Shown here piece after piece: positions 35,116-44,366 of a DNA stretch of 64,000 nucleotides (position 1 is the stretch's first letter; each line of letters starts with the position of its first letter). This stretch comes from Lachnospiraceae bacterium (GTDB taxonomy: Bacteria > Bacillota > Clostridia > Lachnospirales > Lachnospiraceae). Under the pieces are notes generated by a model. That model ran no database searches, had not been told where the DNA came from, and saw only the letters and a list, made by a program, of their open reading frames with translations. The position numbers and the translations under genes are program-made. The stretch is taken from contig CAAGKF010000095.1 of assembly GCA_900770345.1 (NCBI GenBank), forward strand, positions 1 to 64,000, written 5' to 3'.

Positions 35116-36264
35116 TTACATCAGAGACAGGTACAGGTTCTTGATATCCTCAAAAGTCGGATCCTTTGGATTGCCCGGACGGCAGGCATCATCCATAGCG
35201 GACTGGGTCAGGAAATCAACATCTTCAGGTTTTACAATGACCTTCAGATCAGCAGGAATACCTACGTCAGCAGACAGCTTCTTAACAGCGTCAACAGCTG
35301 CCTTGCGGTACTCTTCCTGGGTCATATTCTCAACACCTTCTACACCCATAGCGATGGCAATATATTTATACTTGTCACCGGTACAGGGAGCATTATACTC
35401 CATAACAGTGGGCAGAAGGATCGCATTTGCAACACCGTGAGGGGTGTCATATACAGCGCCCAGTGCATGAGCCATGGAATGAACGATACCGAGACCTACA
35501 TTGGAGAAGCCCATGCCGGCAACATACTGTCCCAGAGCCATGCCCTCACGGCCTTCCTTTGTATTCTCGCATGCACCTCTTAAGCTTCTGGAGATGATCT
35601 CAATTGCTTTCAGATGGAACATATCGGTCATCTCCCATGCGCCCTTGGTAATGTATCCTTCGATCGCATGAGTCAAAGCGTCCATACCGGTGGAGGCTGT
35701 CAGTCCCTTTGGCATAGAAGCCATCATATCGGGATCGATCACTGCGATCACAGGAATGTCATGTGTATCTACACATACAAATTTACGCTTTTTCTCAACA
35801 TCGGTGATTACGTAGTTGATCGTAACCTCTGCAGCAGTGCCTGCGGTAGTGGGAACTGCAATGATGGGAACACAGGGCTTCTTCGTAGGAGCAACACCCT
35901 CCAGACTTCTTACATCCTCAAACTCAGGGTTTGCAATAATAATGCCGATCGCCTTCGCCGTATCCATAGAGGAGCCGCCGCCGATGGCCACGATGTAATC
36001 AGCGCCGGATGCCTTAAAAGCAGCAACACCTGTCTGTACGTTCTCAATTGTCGGGTTTGGCTTAATATTGGAATAAATCTCATAAACCAGACCTGCCTCA
36101 TCCAGAACATCTGTCACCTTTTTGGTAACATTAAATTTGATCAGATCCGGATCGGAGCATACAAAAGCCTTTTTAAAGCCTCTTGCCTTCGCCTCTGCCG
36201 CAATTTCCTTAATTGCTCCGGCACCATGATAGGAAGTTTCGTTCAGTACGATTCTGTTTGCCAT
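35116..36264 (-). CDS. fucO: Lactaldehyde reductase (iron-containing alcohol dehydrogenase)
   Basis: Reduces L-lactaldehyde to 1,2-propanediol with NADH, regenerating NAD+ during fucose or rhamnose fermentation. The 382-residue length equals E. coli FucO. Many blocks are nearly identical in memory: AIGGGSSMDTAKAIGII, VPTTAGTAAEVTINYVITD, GMDALTHAIEGYIT and GQYVAGMGFSNVGLG. Iron ligands fall in HAIEGY and HSMAHALGA. The start at MANRIVLNE follows AAAAGGAG. It lies 7 kb from rhaD, whose product it would consume. A TetR gene is just upstream on the same strand. Confidence 0.94.
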   Translation of the reverse strand: MANRIVLNETSYHGAGAIKEIAAEAKARGFKKAFVCSDPDLIKFNVTKKVTDVLDEAGLVYEIYSNIKPNPTIENVQTGVAAFKASGADYIVAIGGGSSMDTAKAIGIIIANPEFEDVRSLEGVAPTKKPCVPIIAVPTTAGTAAEVTINYVITDVEKKRKFVCVDTHDIPVIAVIDPDMMASMPKGLTASTGMDALTHAIEGYITKGAWEMTDMFHLKAIEIISRSLRGACENTKEGREGMALGQYVAGMGFSNVGLGIVHSMAHALGAVYDTPHGVANAILLPTVMEYNAPCTGDKYKYIAIAMGVEGVENMTQEEYRKAAVDAVKKLSADVGIPADLKVIVKPEDVDFLTQSAMDDACRPGNPKDPTFEDIKNLYLSLM

Positions 36265-36330
36265 GATTATCTTCTCCTTTTCTTTTTTTGAACCGGTTCC
36301 GGACTGCCCGGAACCCTTTCCATTGTTAAT

Positions 36331-36386
36331 ATTATAACAACTCAAAAAGAAAAATAAAAGTGACAAACATCTCTATTTGTCACTTT
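36331..36386 (-). promoter_or_regulatory. fucO promoter region with GTGACAAA inverted repeat
   Basis: On the minus strand TATAAT (36331-36336) is preceded by TGT, an extended -10. Upstream, AAAGTGACAAA (36357-36367) and TTTGTCACTTT (36376-36386) form a perfect 11-bp inverted repeat with an 8-base spacer, lying at and above the expected -35. It may be an operator. It can also fold as a terminator for the preceding tetR gene, since ATTTTT follows on the minus strand. Confidence 0.6.
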
Positions 36387-36425
36387 TTTCCTTTTTTGTG
36401 CAGTTTTACTATTTTTGTTTGTTAA

Positions 36426-37004
36426 TTATAACAGCTTCAATTCTTCAAATACCGCTGCCAGCTTGGGCGGCATCGCCTCCACCAGCTTGTCGGACATCTC
36501 CTGCGGAGATGCCTTCATACCGCCCAGCACCCACTTGACCGTCATATAAACAGAGCCCTGGCAATACATTTCCAGCAGAAACTGCATCTCTTCACTCAAA
36601 GGCTGACTGGATTTTCTGGCGATCAGATCCGTATAAAACTGAAGAATCAGTTCAAAATCATGCTCCTTCAGAGAATTCCGGTCATCACTGCGGAAAGCCT
36701 CGGTAAAAAATACTTTCTCATTCACAATAAACTGGAATTTTCTCGTCAGGCTTTCACCTACTGTATGACCCATACCGATCTGTTCAAAGGACTGGAGCAC
36801 CAGCTTGTCAAAATACCAGTTGATCAGATCATACTTATCCAGGAAATTACGGTAAAAGGTCTGACGGGCAACACCGCAGCCCTCCACAATGTTTTTGACG
36901 GTGATCCTGTCCACAGGCGCGGTCTTCATGCATTCCTTCATGGAATTTGCCAGCTTATATTTTGTTTTTTCATGCTTCGCTTCCCGATTTATTTCTTCCG
37001 GCAT
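36426..37004 (-). CDS. TetR family regulator, DhaS-like
   Basis: Regulator of 192 residues. The N-terminal helix-turn-helix (about 20-65) reads RITVKNIVEGCGVARQTFYR followed by the family's FLDKYDLINWYF. The C-terminal domain resembles the DhaS group, members of which activate dihydroxyacetone kinase genes. GAGGATACC precedes the start. It lies 161 bp upstream of fucO on the same strand, with a perfect inverted repeat between. It is a candidate regulator of fucO. Confidence 0.85.
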   Translation of the reverse strand: MPEEINREAKHEKTKYKLANSMKECMKTAPVDRITVKNIVEGCGVARQTFYRNFLDKYDLINWYFDKLVLQSFEQIGMGHTVGESLTRKFQFIVNEKVFFTEAFRSDDRNSLKEHDFELILQFYTDLIARKSSQPLSEEMQFLLEMYCQGSVYMTVKWVLGGMKASPQEMSDKLVEAMPPKLAAVFEELKLL

Positions 37005-37132
37005 TTGGTATCCTCAAATTTCATATCACATATCCGCGGTTTCTGCCCGGTACGGATCGCCCTCCGGAGCTTCACGTCCGAAAGGCACTGCCGGGCTTTC
37101 AGAATCAGTATACCAAATATCCTTTTTAAGAG

Positions 37133-39304
37133 CTACCTGTTTTTGAAAATATCTGTAATTGCTTTCCACATCTGTACCAGCACATTCCACATGCGCTTCA
37201 GCGGGCTTACCTTTTCCTTTTTGATTTCCGCATCCGTAATCTTATTTTCCTCACTGTCCAGGCTGATTTCGTCGGTCCTCAGCACGATCTGAAGCGTCCT
37301 GGGCGCTTTGTTTTTATCTGAGGTAAACGATACCTTTTCTGCCGACGGATCCATAAACAGGAAGCGATTATCTGTCTCAAATTCATCCAGCTCGCTGTCC
37401 ATCACATCCTTCATGGTACGGCCGGCGCGGCGCATGGCAGCAGTGCTGTCCAGAATGTTCAGACTCTTATCCAGAAGCTCCATGCTTCCCCTCAGGCTGT
37501 CTCTGGCCGCAGCGTCAAAATCTTCGCTGGTGTCCTTCAGGGTGTTCTGAACGACAGTCAGGGTGCTGACACTGCTGTCCAGCGCCTCAGAGGTGCGTTT
37601 TACCAGCTCTTTGGAATCGTCCAGAGCCGCCTGCAGATCCGGATAATACACATCCAGAGAATCCCGCAGCGCTGTAACATCCTGAATCAGCCAGTCCAGA
37701 TTATCCACCAGCTCCGCGCTGTACTTGGCCGCCTCTCCCGTCGCGTCCATGAGATTAGACATGGATTCCGTCAGCTCCTTACTTTCCTTCGATATCTTTT
37801 CCAGAACCTGGGTCCGGGTTCTCAATGTACGCAGCAGCTCACCCGCATCCATGGGCACACCGGAAGACGCTGCTACCAGAGGAGCATTCTTTCGCCGGAC
37901 AGCAGCGGAAGGAGTACCCGCTTCAACATCCGTATTTCCTCCGGAATTTCCGCTGTGTTCTTCCTCCGGCTCCTCATCCGGATCTTCTTCCAGGTCCTCG
38001 TCCAGGTCTTCATCCAGATCTTCATCCAGATCTTCATCCAGATCTTCATCAAAATATTCGTCATAATATTCATCGCAGATCTCCTCCAGCAGTGCCGGCA
38101 GCTCCTGGAGTCCTGTAAGTATTACCTGTTCATTGGCCTGAAGTCTGGCGTCCAGAGCCATGATCGTTTCCATATCTTCCCGTATCCCCGGCAGCTCCTC
38201 GCTTATGCTTCCCGCATTTCCCTCTATGCGCTTCAGGCGATTGTACAGCTTGCCCAGCGGCTCATCCATCTCATTCAGCGTATCCACCACATCATCCATA
38301 TTGCTGTGGACTACTTCCGCCGTTTCCTTGGCTGTCTGCAGATGGGGGATCATGGTCTCCATCTGAGAGGATAAAGCCGTCAGAGACGCGATTACCTGAT
38401 CATTTCCCGCAAGAATGCTGTCTCTGGAGCTGCTCCACTTCTGTCTGGCCTGTTCCGCCGAGTTCATTCCCGACTGCACCTGATCAATACCGTCACGCAT
38501 AGCTTCCACGGACTGCGCCATCTGCTCCAGACTGTCATAAAACTCATCTCCGGCATCCCGCCAGGTATCCTCCGCTTCTTTCAGATCCTTGATATGCTCC
38601 AGATCCTCCACCGTACCGGGCACCATGGACATGATCACGCCCACTGTTTCAAAGCTGTCAGTGCCAATGCGGACTGTATAATCTCCCTCTTCCCCAGGGA
38701 GCGCCGTAAACAGGACTACAGTGGTGTCTCCCAGACTCTGAACCTGGGCGCCCTCCGCCTCCACACTGCAGCATTCATCCATATCCACCGGTACAGCCAC
38801 CATCAACAGCATATTATTGCGGTAATACAATTTCGCCCGTTCATTTGGCTCCGCCTCTATATGGATCTCAATCAGGCCGGAAGCGCCGGCCAGCTTATCT
38901 CCGTCTGCCGGAACTCCGTTCAGCTTATAGGACACATCAAAATTCCAAGGAAGCTCCACCTGCTTTTCATCCATGGTACACTGATAAAAGAAGGTCCCCT
39001 TCTGTCCCTCCGGAAGGTCCCATTGAAGACTTCCATCTCCCACTGCGGGTTCCTGACTCCCGGACATATTTACCACCTTCAGATAATTTCCGTAATCCGT
39101 AAAGGAAGTCTGACCGTTCAGGCTGCATCCCTTCACCACGTTGATCTTGCTGGTCTTTCCGTAGTAATCCAGATTCACATACATGGTTTCATCCACTTCC
39201 ACCGACGCGGCTGCACCATAGGAGGGAATCACTCCTCCGGCTCCGCCGCAGACAAATACCGCTGCCAGCACTGCCGCCGTAATCCGTTTAATTTTCATCT
39301 TCAT
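37133..39304 (-). CDS. Secreted coiled-coil protein with poly-acidic repeat, partner of RND exporter
   Basis: Exported protein of 723 residues, not assigned to a named family. Residues 1-30 are a signal peptide. Residues about 35-225 look like a beta-rich domain. Residues about 230-420 and 500-690 are predicted long helices rich in Glu, Gln, Ser and Leu with coiled-coil character. Between them, about 415-450, is a run of DEDL repeats giving about 30 acidic residues. No C-terminal membrane segment or sorting motif is visible, and the tail is basic. The ATG overlaps the end of the MMPL gene by 17 bp, so the two are translationally coupled. I infer it is the extracytoplasmic partner of that exporter. 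Confidence 0.75.
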   Translation of the reverse strand: MKMKIKRITAAVLAAVFVCGGAGGVIPSYGAAASVEVDETMYVNLDYYGKTSKINVVKGCSLNGQTSFTDYGNYLKVVNMSGSQEPAVGDGSLQWDLPEGQKGTFFYQCTMDEKQVELPWNFDVSYKLNGVPADGDKLAGASGLIEIHIEAEPNERAKLYYRNNMLLMVAVPVDMDECCSVEAEGAQVQSLGDTTVVLFTALPGEEGDYTVRIGTDSFETVGVIMSMVPGTVEDLEHIKDLKEAEDTWRDAGDEFYDSLEQMAQSVEAMRDGIDQVQSGMNSAEQARQKWSSSRDSILAGNDQVIASLTALSSQMETMIPHLQTAKETAEVVHSNMDDVVDTLNEMDEPLGKLYNRLKRIEGNAGSISEELPGIREDMETIMALDARLQANEQVILTGLQELPALLEEICDEYYDEYFDEDLDEDLDEDLDEDLDEDLEEDPDEEPEEEHSGNSGGNTDVEAGTPSAAVRRKNAPLVAASSGVPMDAGELLRTLRTRTQVLEKISKESKELTESMSNLMDATGEAAKYSAELVDNLDWLIQDVTALRDSLDVYYPDLQAALDDSKELVKRTSEALDSSVSTLTVVQNTLKDTSEDFDAAARDSLRGSMELLDKSLNILDSTAAMRRAGRTMKDVMDSELDEFETDNRFLFMDPSAEKVSFTSDKNKAPRTLQIVLRTDEISLDSEENKITDAEIKKEKVSPLKRMWNVLVQMWKAITDIFKNR
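37991..38050. repeat. 12-bp tandem repeat encoding DEDL
   Basis: Five 12-bp units run from 37991 to 38050; the last three (CAGATCTTCATC) are identical and the first two differ by one to three bases. On the minus strand each encodes Asp-Glu-Asp-Leu. The near identity suggests recent expansion by slippage, so copy number may vary between strains. Confidence 0.88.
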
Positions 39305-41492
39305 TGTTTTTCACCTCCGATGAACATTCTGTATGGCGTTTTTTCATAACCTTCTGTATGCGTTCCCACTCATTGCTGGTAACGATCTTATCAGTCAGTA
39401 CCAGCAGTGCAGGCAGTGCTGTCAGCACCAGGATCACACTGAACAGCGCACCCCTGCCGATCAGGTGTCCGATGTCTCCGATGGCCGCCGTAGTTGAAAT
39501 ATAGCTGATGGCATATCCTGCCAGAATGATGATCGTGCCTGATGTAAAAATGGACGGACATGAAAGCATCAGAGCCCGGACACAGGCTTCCTTTTTCGGA
39601 AACTTCTTTCTGCTGGACATATAATTATTGGTCAGCAGAATGGAGTAATCAACCGTAGCTCCCAGCTGGATGCTGCTGACAATGATATAGCCGATAAATC
39701 CAAAGGTTTCTCCCGCAAGATAAGGAACCGCCATATTCATGAAAATGGCCGATTCGATAGGGATCATGACCACCGCCGGAATTGCCAGAGAACGGAAGCT
39801 GAACATTACCACCAGAAATACCCCCAGCATGGAAAACATATTTACGCGGGAATAATCCTCATTGATCGTAGTCTTAATATCCTGCGTAGAGGGCGTTTCC
39901 CCTACCAGATATGATTCCTCCGGATAATACTGTCTTACAATCTCACGGATCTCATCCGTACATCGGAATGCCTCACTGCTCTCAGACTTGGTACGGATAT
40001 AGATCAGCATACGGCAGTAATCTTTCGTGTGAAGCTGACTGATAACCGAGTAGGGAAGAAATTCCTCCGGTATTCCCTGGGGCAGCATATTGGACATAGA
40101 GGTCACGCTTTTCACATAGGGAAGATCCTCAATAACATCCGACAATTCCTTTTCCCTTGAGACGGAGGTATTAGGATACAATGCCAGCAGAAGATTGCTG
40201 CGTCCGAATTTTTCCACAATGACCTCATCGTCCAGATAGACCTGAGTACCCTCACTGGCACCCACGGAGCTGTTTCCGTATGTAAAATCGTTCATTCCCT
40301 GTGCCACATAGGCAGGCGGCACCAGAATGACCATAAGGATCAGCGCCGCATAGCGGATCTTATAGATTTTTTCGCTCATCTTCCGAAATTCCGGCAGGAA
40401 GGAACGATGCCTGGTCCTGTCGTTCCACTTCGCAAATTTCAGGATCATAGCCGGCATCAGAAACAGCACTGTAATCAGGCTGAACACAATCCCTTTGGCC
40501 AGCACCAGCCCCAGGTCCGCGCCGATGGAAAACTGCATGGAAACCAGCGCCAGAAATCCTACCACCGTAGTCAGGCTGCTGGCAAATATGGAATTGATCG
40601 CCTCATCGATGGCATTTGTCATAGCCTGCTCATCCGAAAGACCGCTGCCCTTCTCCCTGGAGAAAGCATCCAGAAGAAAAATGGAATAATCCATGGAAGT
40701 TGCCAGCTGCAGGACCATAGCCACATTATTTGTCAGGAAAGACACCGTTCCGATAAAAATATTTGTCCCCCTGTTCAAAAGGATCGCCACCCCCATGACC
40801 AGAAGGAACAGCACCGGCTCCGTCCATGCTGATGTCGTAATACAGAGAATTACAAAGATCAGGATCACAGATATGACGAGTATGAGCGACATTTCACTTT
40901 CCATATTTTCTGTCAGTGACTTGTTCTCCACGGCCATTCCCACATATCGGCCCTTTTCTCCCGTAATGGCCTTCATGTCGTCAATGGCTCTGCTGGTCCG
41001 TTTATCGGTACTTCCCTCATCAAAAGTAACATCCATCACCGCACAGCCATCCTTATAATAATCTTCAATATCCTCCTCATTGATAAAATCCTCGCCGGAA
41101 TAGATATTCACGGTACTGTCACACCACAGGACCTGATCCACCCCGTCTACCGCTTCCAGCTTATCCTTATACTGCTTCGCCTCATAGAGGGTCACATCCT
41201 CCAGCATCACTCTGGCAGTTCCCGGATAACCGAATTCTTCCTCCATCTTATCCAGTCCGATGCAGGAAGGGGCATAGTCGGGAAGATATTCTGTCAGATC
41301 ATAATTGACATCCACGAACAGCATGGAAATCAGAGAAAAAAGGCATGCGGCCGCAAATATCCCCTCGATCCAGGCCTGCTTATGTATAATAAACTCAGCC
41401 AGCCTCAGAGAAAATTTCTTCTGCTCTCCTGCCTGCTTTTTTTCCTTCTTTTTATGGTTGCTGATGAAATTTTTCCACCTCTTTCTTCCCAT
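39288..41492 (-). CDS. MMPL/RND superfamily exporter
   Basis: Large membrane transporter of 734 residues. It has a first helix at about 40-60, a large extracytoplasmic loop, five helices with the MMPL-type segment ATSMDYSIFLLDAF, a second loop, and a second helix group with GATVDYSILLTNNYM. The paired Asp-Tyr motifs in the helices are the proton-relay region of RND transporters. The start at MGRKRWKN follows a G-rich site (AGGGGGG); 34 codons upstream are also open. It overlaps the secreted partner gene downstream. A divergent TetR gene lies upstream. Substrate unknown; lipids or antimicrobials are typical. Confidence 0.9.
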   Translation of the reverse strand: MGRKRWKNFISNHKKKEKKQAGEQKKFSLRLAEFIIHKQAWIEGIFAAACLFSLISMLFVDVNYDLTEYLPDYAPSCIGLDKMEEEFGYPGTARVMLEDVTLYEAKQYKDKLEAVDGVDQVLWCDSTVNIYSGEDFINEEDIEDYYKDGCAVMDVTFDEGSTDKRTSRAIDDMKAITGEKGRYVGMAVENKSLTENMESEMSLILVISVILIFVILCITTSAWTEPVLFLLVMGVAILLNRGTNIFIGTVSFLTNNVAMVLQLATSMDYSIFLLDAFSREKGSGLSDEQAMTNAIDEAINSIFASSLTTVVGFLALVSMQFSIGADLGLVLAKGIVFSLITVLFLMPAMILKFAKWNDRTRHRSFLPEFRKMSEKIYKIRYAALILMVILVPPAYVAQGMNDFTYGNSSVGASEGTQVYLDDEVIVEKFGRSNLLLALYPNTSVSREKELSDVIEDLPYVKSVTSMSNMLPQGIPEEFLPYSVISQLHTKDYCRMLIYIRTKSESSEAFRCTDEIREIVRQYYPEESYLVGETPSTQDIKTTINEDYSRVNMFSMLGVFLVVMFSFRSLAIPAVVMIPIESAIFMNMAVPYLAGETFGFIGYIIVSSIQLGATVDYSILLTNNYMSSRKKFPKKEACVRALMLSCPSIFTSGTIIILAGYAISYISTTAAIGDIGHLIGRGALFSVILVLTALPALLVLTDKIVTSNEWERIQKVMKKRHTECSSEVKNNEDEN

Positions 41493-41579
41493 AGCAAGCA
41501 CCCCCCTGTCAAAACTTCCCGTCCCCGTCTGAACTGCAGCTCTATATCGTTCTATGTTACTCAACTTTGTTTTTGTTAA

Positions 41580-41672
41580 TTGACATTTGTTCATTTATTA
41601 ACTATAATGGATTATACTGAATTGACAGAAAAAAACAATGGTTAATTTCCCATCGTTTGTTTAGTTATGAAC
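41580..41672 (+). promoter_or_regulatory. tetR promoter with repeated GTTCAT...AAC operator-like motif
   Basis: TTGACA (41580-41585) and TATAAT (41603-41608) are exactly 17 bp apart on the plus strand. The spacer is GTTCATTTATTAAC (41589-41602). A related 14-mer, GTTCATAACTAAAC, reads on the minus strand at 41659-41672. Both are imperfect palindromes and could be TetR operators giving autorepression. A weaker leftward promoter (TATAAT on the minus strand near 41612-41617) for the MMPL gene lies between them. Confidence 0.65.
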
Positions 41673-41754
41673 ACTTTATTTGTTTTTGTTCAGTAATATA
41701 TCATCAAAAATTTATAAAGCTTCATCAGCTGTTTTACCTGAAGGAGGAATCACT

Positions 41755-42345
41755 TTGGAAAAAGAAATGCTGGATCGCAGAGTACGAAAAACACGAAAAC
41801 AGCTTCGGGAATGTCTGGTCGCATTATTAAAGAAAAAGAAAGTACAGGATATTACAGTCCGGGAGCTGACGGAAATGGCAGACCTTAACAGAGGCACCTT
41901 TTACCTTCACTACAAAGATGTCTTTGATCTGCTGGAAAAAACGGAATCAGAACTCCTGGAAGAATTCAATGACCGGCTGCTGGGCCACGGAGCCGCGGAA
42001 CTGAAGCAGCGTCCGGCCGCTATTTTCAATGATATCTATCATCTGGTTTACGAAAATGCGGATCTGACAGAAATTCTTCTGGGTGAAAACGGAGACCTGA
42101 ATTTTGTTAACCGTTTAAAACAGCTGGTCCGCGAAAAATGTCTGGGAGACTGGATGGAGGTGTTCCGTTCCGGCAATCCGGCCGCCTTCGAAGCCTTTTT
42201 ATCCTTTCTTGTATCCGGCAGCATCGGTCTGGTAACCTACTGGCTCCAGACAGGACTCCGCGAAACGCCGGAACAGATGGCAAAACTGACAGAACAGATC
42301 ATCACCAACGGAGTAAGTGTACTGGAAGGCGATCCTTACGCTTAA
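41755..42345 (+). CDS. TetR/AcrR family regulator
   Basis: Regulator of 196 residues divergent from the MMPL exporter unit, which it probably represses. The helix-turn-helix region (about 8-55) reads VQDITVRELTEMADLNRGTF followed by YLHYKDVFDLL. The start is a TTG at 41755 with AAGGAGG seven bases upstream; the next ATG (41767) is four codons inside. The C-terminal domain is of the TetR_C group seen in DhaS-like proteins. It has a consensus promoter with operator-like motifs. Confidence 0.87.
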   Translation: MEKEMLDRRVRKTRKQLRECLVALLKKKKVQDITVRELTEMADLNRGTFYLHYKDVFDLLEKTESELLEEFNDRLLGHGAAELKQRPAAIFNDIYHLVYENADLTEILLGENGDLNFVNRLKQLVREKCLGDWMEVFRSGNPAAFEAFLSFLVSGSIGLVTYWLQTGLRETPEQMAKLTEQIITNGVSVLEGDPYA

Positions 42346-42423
42346 GTTGGCTTTCTTTTTTCCCATTCCTGTGCTATGATATCCAAAAGCAGAACGAAAA
42401 TCATCAGATTATAGGAGAATACT

Positions 42424-43656
42424 ATGTCATTAGAACATTTATTTACAGAAACTGCCTGTGTCCGTGTACGCAAAGGAGAAGGCCGTTCCCTAAAAGCCGG
42501 CGGCGCCTGGATCTATGATAATGAAATCGAACGAATCACCGGCGACTTTGCAAACGGAGACCTGGTATCCGTAGAGGATTTTGACGGCTATCCTCTGGGG
42601 CACGGATTTATCAACACCAACTCCATCATTACCGTTCGGATGCTGTCCCGCATAAAAGATGCAGTAATCAACGAAGATTTTCTTGAAATGCGCGTGCGAA
42701 ACGCCTGGGAATACCGAAGGGCTACCGTAGATACCTCCAGCTGCCGTGTGATCTTCGGCGAAGCAGATTTCCTGCCCGGCATTGTGATTGACAAGTTTTC
42801 CGACGTGCTGGTAGTGGAATCGCTGGCACTGGGGATCGACCGCTTAAAGCCCGTGATCGTGGAAAAGCTGAAAAAGGTACTGGCGGAGGACGGTATCACG
42901 ATCCGGGGTGTCTATGAACGAAGCGACGCCAAGGTGCGTCTCCAGGAGGGAATGGAGCGCTTCAAGGGCTTTATCGGAGATCCTTTTGACACCAAAGTGG
43001 AAATCCTGGAAAACGGTGTCCGCTATATGGTTGATGTGGAGGACGGACAAAAAACCGGCTTCTTCCTGGACCAGAAATACAACAGGCTGGCAGTGCAGAA
43101 TCTGTGCCGCCGCATTCAGCCGGAGCGTGTCCTTGACTGCTTTACCCATACCGGATCCTTCGCTTTAAATGCAGGAATCGCAGGCTCGAAGGAGGTTCTG
43201 GGCGTGGACGCATCGGAACTGGCTGTCAATCAGGCCAGAGAAAATGCGGTGCTGAACGGCATCGAAGACCGTGTTTCCTTCCAGTGTGCCGATGTGTTTG
43301 ATCTTCTTCCCAGGCTGGAGCAGGAAGGAAAGAAATATGACGTAGTGATCCTGGATCCTCCCGCATTCACCAAATCAAGAAACTCCATCAAAAATGCAGT
43401 TAAGGGCTACCGGGAGATCAACCTTCGGGGCATGAAGCTGGTAAAGGACGGCGGCTACCTGGCCACCTGCTCCTGCTCCCACTTTATGGATCCGGAGCTG
43501 TTCACCAAAACCATCCGCGAAGCAGCAGGCAATGTCCACAAGCGCCTGCGTCAGGTGGAATACCGGACTCAGGCTTCCGATCATCCTATCTTATGGGCGG
43601 CGGATGAATCCTATTACCTGAAATTTTATATTTTCCAGGTGGTGGAGGAGAAATAA
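42424..43656 (+). CDS. 23S rRNA (cytosine) methyltransferase, RlmI-like
   Basis: SAM-dependent rRNA methyltransferase of 410 residues. Residues 1-75 are a PUA RNA-binding domain, then a small linker domain, then the Rossmann methyltransferase with DGQKTGFFLDQ, LDCFTHTGSFALNA and LDPPAFTKSR. The CSCSH motif near the end carries the likely catalytic Cys. RlmI methylates C1962 of 23S rRNA in E. coli; the exact target here is inferred. AGGAGAATACT precedes the ATG. A Uma2 gene follows after 53 bp. Confidence 0.9.
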   Translation: MSLEHLFTETACVRVRKGEGRSLKAGGAWIYDNEIERITGDFANGDLVSVEDFDGYPLGHGFINTNSIITVRMLSRIKDAVINEDFLEMRVRNAWEYRRATVDTSSCRVIFGEADFLPGIVIDKFSDVLVVESLALGIDRLKPVIVEKLKKVLAEDGITIRGVYERSDAKVRLQEGMERFKGFIGDPFDTKVEILENGVRYMVDVEDGQKTGFFLDQKYNRLAVQNLCRRIQPERVLDCFTHTGSFALNAGIAGSKEVLGVDASELAVNQARENAVLNGIEDRVSFQCADVFDLLPRLEQEGKKYDVVILDPPAFTKSRNSIKNAVKGYREINLRGMKLVKDGGYLATCSCSHFMDPELFTKTIREAAGNVHKRLRQVEYRTQASDHPILWAADESYYLKFYIFQVVEEK

Positions 43657-43709
43657 AACTTTTTTCTTCTGAAAATCCGACAATGTAACTCAGAAAGGAA
43701 GCTGACCCT

Positions 43710-44267
43710 ATGCCATTACCAAAAAAGCACACTTACACCATTGATGATATTTACAACCTGCCGGAGGGACACCGGGCGGAACTGATCGACGGACAAATCT
43801 ACGATATGGCACCGCCAAGCACAGCACACCAGAGAATACTATCATTCCTTCATGCTGCAATTTACGCTCATATCAACGCAAAGGGCGAACCATGTGAAGT
43901 AATCCCGGCACCATTCGCAGTATTCCTATCCAATGAAGATGAATCCGATTTATCAAATTATCTGGAACCAGATATCAGCGTTATCTGCGATCCTGACAAG
44001 ATCGATGATAAAGGTTGCCACGGTGCACCCGATTGGATTATCGAAATCGTATCACCCAGCAGCAGGCGCTTAGACTACTACACAAAGTTGTCCTTATATC
44101 GCGCAAACGGAGTTAGAGAGTATTGGATTGTTGATCCCATGAAACAAACCATTCTCCTTTATGATACGGAGCACGATGCTGCCCCAGTCATCTACTCCTT
44201 TACTGATATTGTAAAAGTGAACATCTGCGACGATCTGGAAATTGATTTTTCCCAATTGCATATCTGA
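43710..44267 (+). CDS. Uma2 family (DUF820) nuclease-like protein
   Basis: A 185-residue protein of the restriction-endonuclease-like fold. The catalytic pattern can be followed as Glu in RAELIDGQIY, EPDISVI and the EIVSPSSR strand with its Lys in DYYTKLSLYR. Function of this widespread family is unknown; it is abundant in cyanobacteria and usually a single copy in Clostridia. Codon use looks more AT-rich than that of the neighbours. It ends at a strong hairpin. Confidence 0.88.
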   Translation: MPLPKKHTYTIDDIYNLPEGHRAELIDGQIYDMAPPSTAHQRILSFLHAAIYAHINAKGEPCEVIPAPFAVFLSNEDESDLSNYLEPDISVICDPDKIDDKGCHGAPDWIIEIVSPSSRRLDYYTKLSLYRANGVREYWIVDPMKQTILLYDTEHDAAPVIYSFTDIVKVNICDDLEIDFSQLHI

Positions 44268-44277
44268 TTTGTTTTAT

Positions 44278-44330
44278 GGGGGCTGTGAAAAAAGGAGTTG
44301 AAAAACTCCAAATTTCACAGCCCCCTTTTA
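44278..44330. terminator. Strong bidirectional terminator
   Basis: GGGGGCTGTGAAA (44278-44290) pairs with TTTCACAGCCCCC (44313-44325), with a second small hairpin in the loop. TTTTA follows on the plus strand. It separates the Uma2 gene from the converging purine permease gene. Confidence 0.88.
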
Positions 44331-44366
44331 TTTCTAAATTTAACAATAACATCCTCTCTTCTGCCG

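Noticed and set aside
43710..44267. Uma2 gene as part of a mobile element
   Set aside because: Slightly different codon use, but no repeats or transposase nearby; it reads as a single resident gene.
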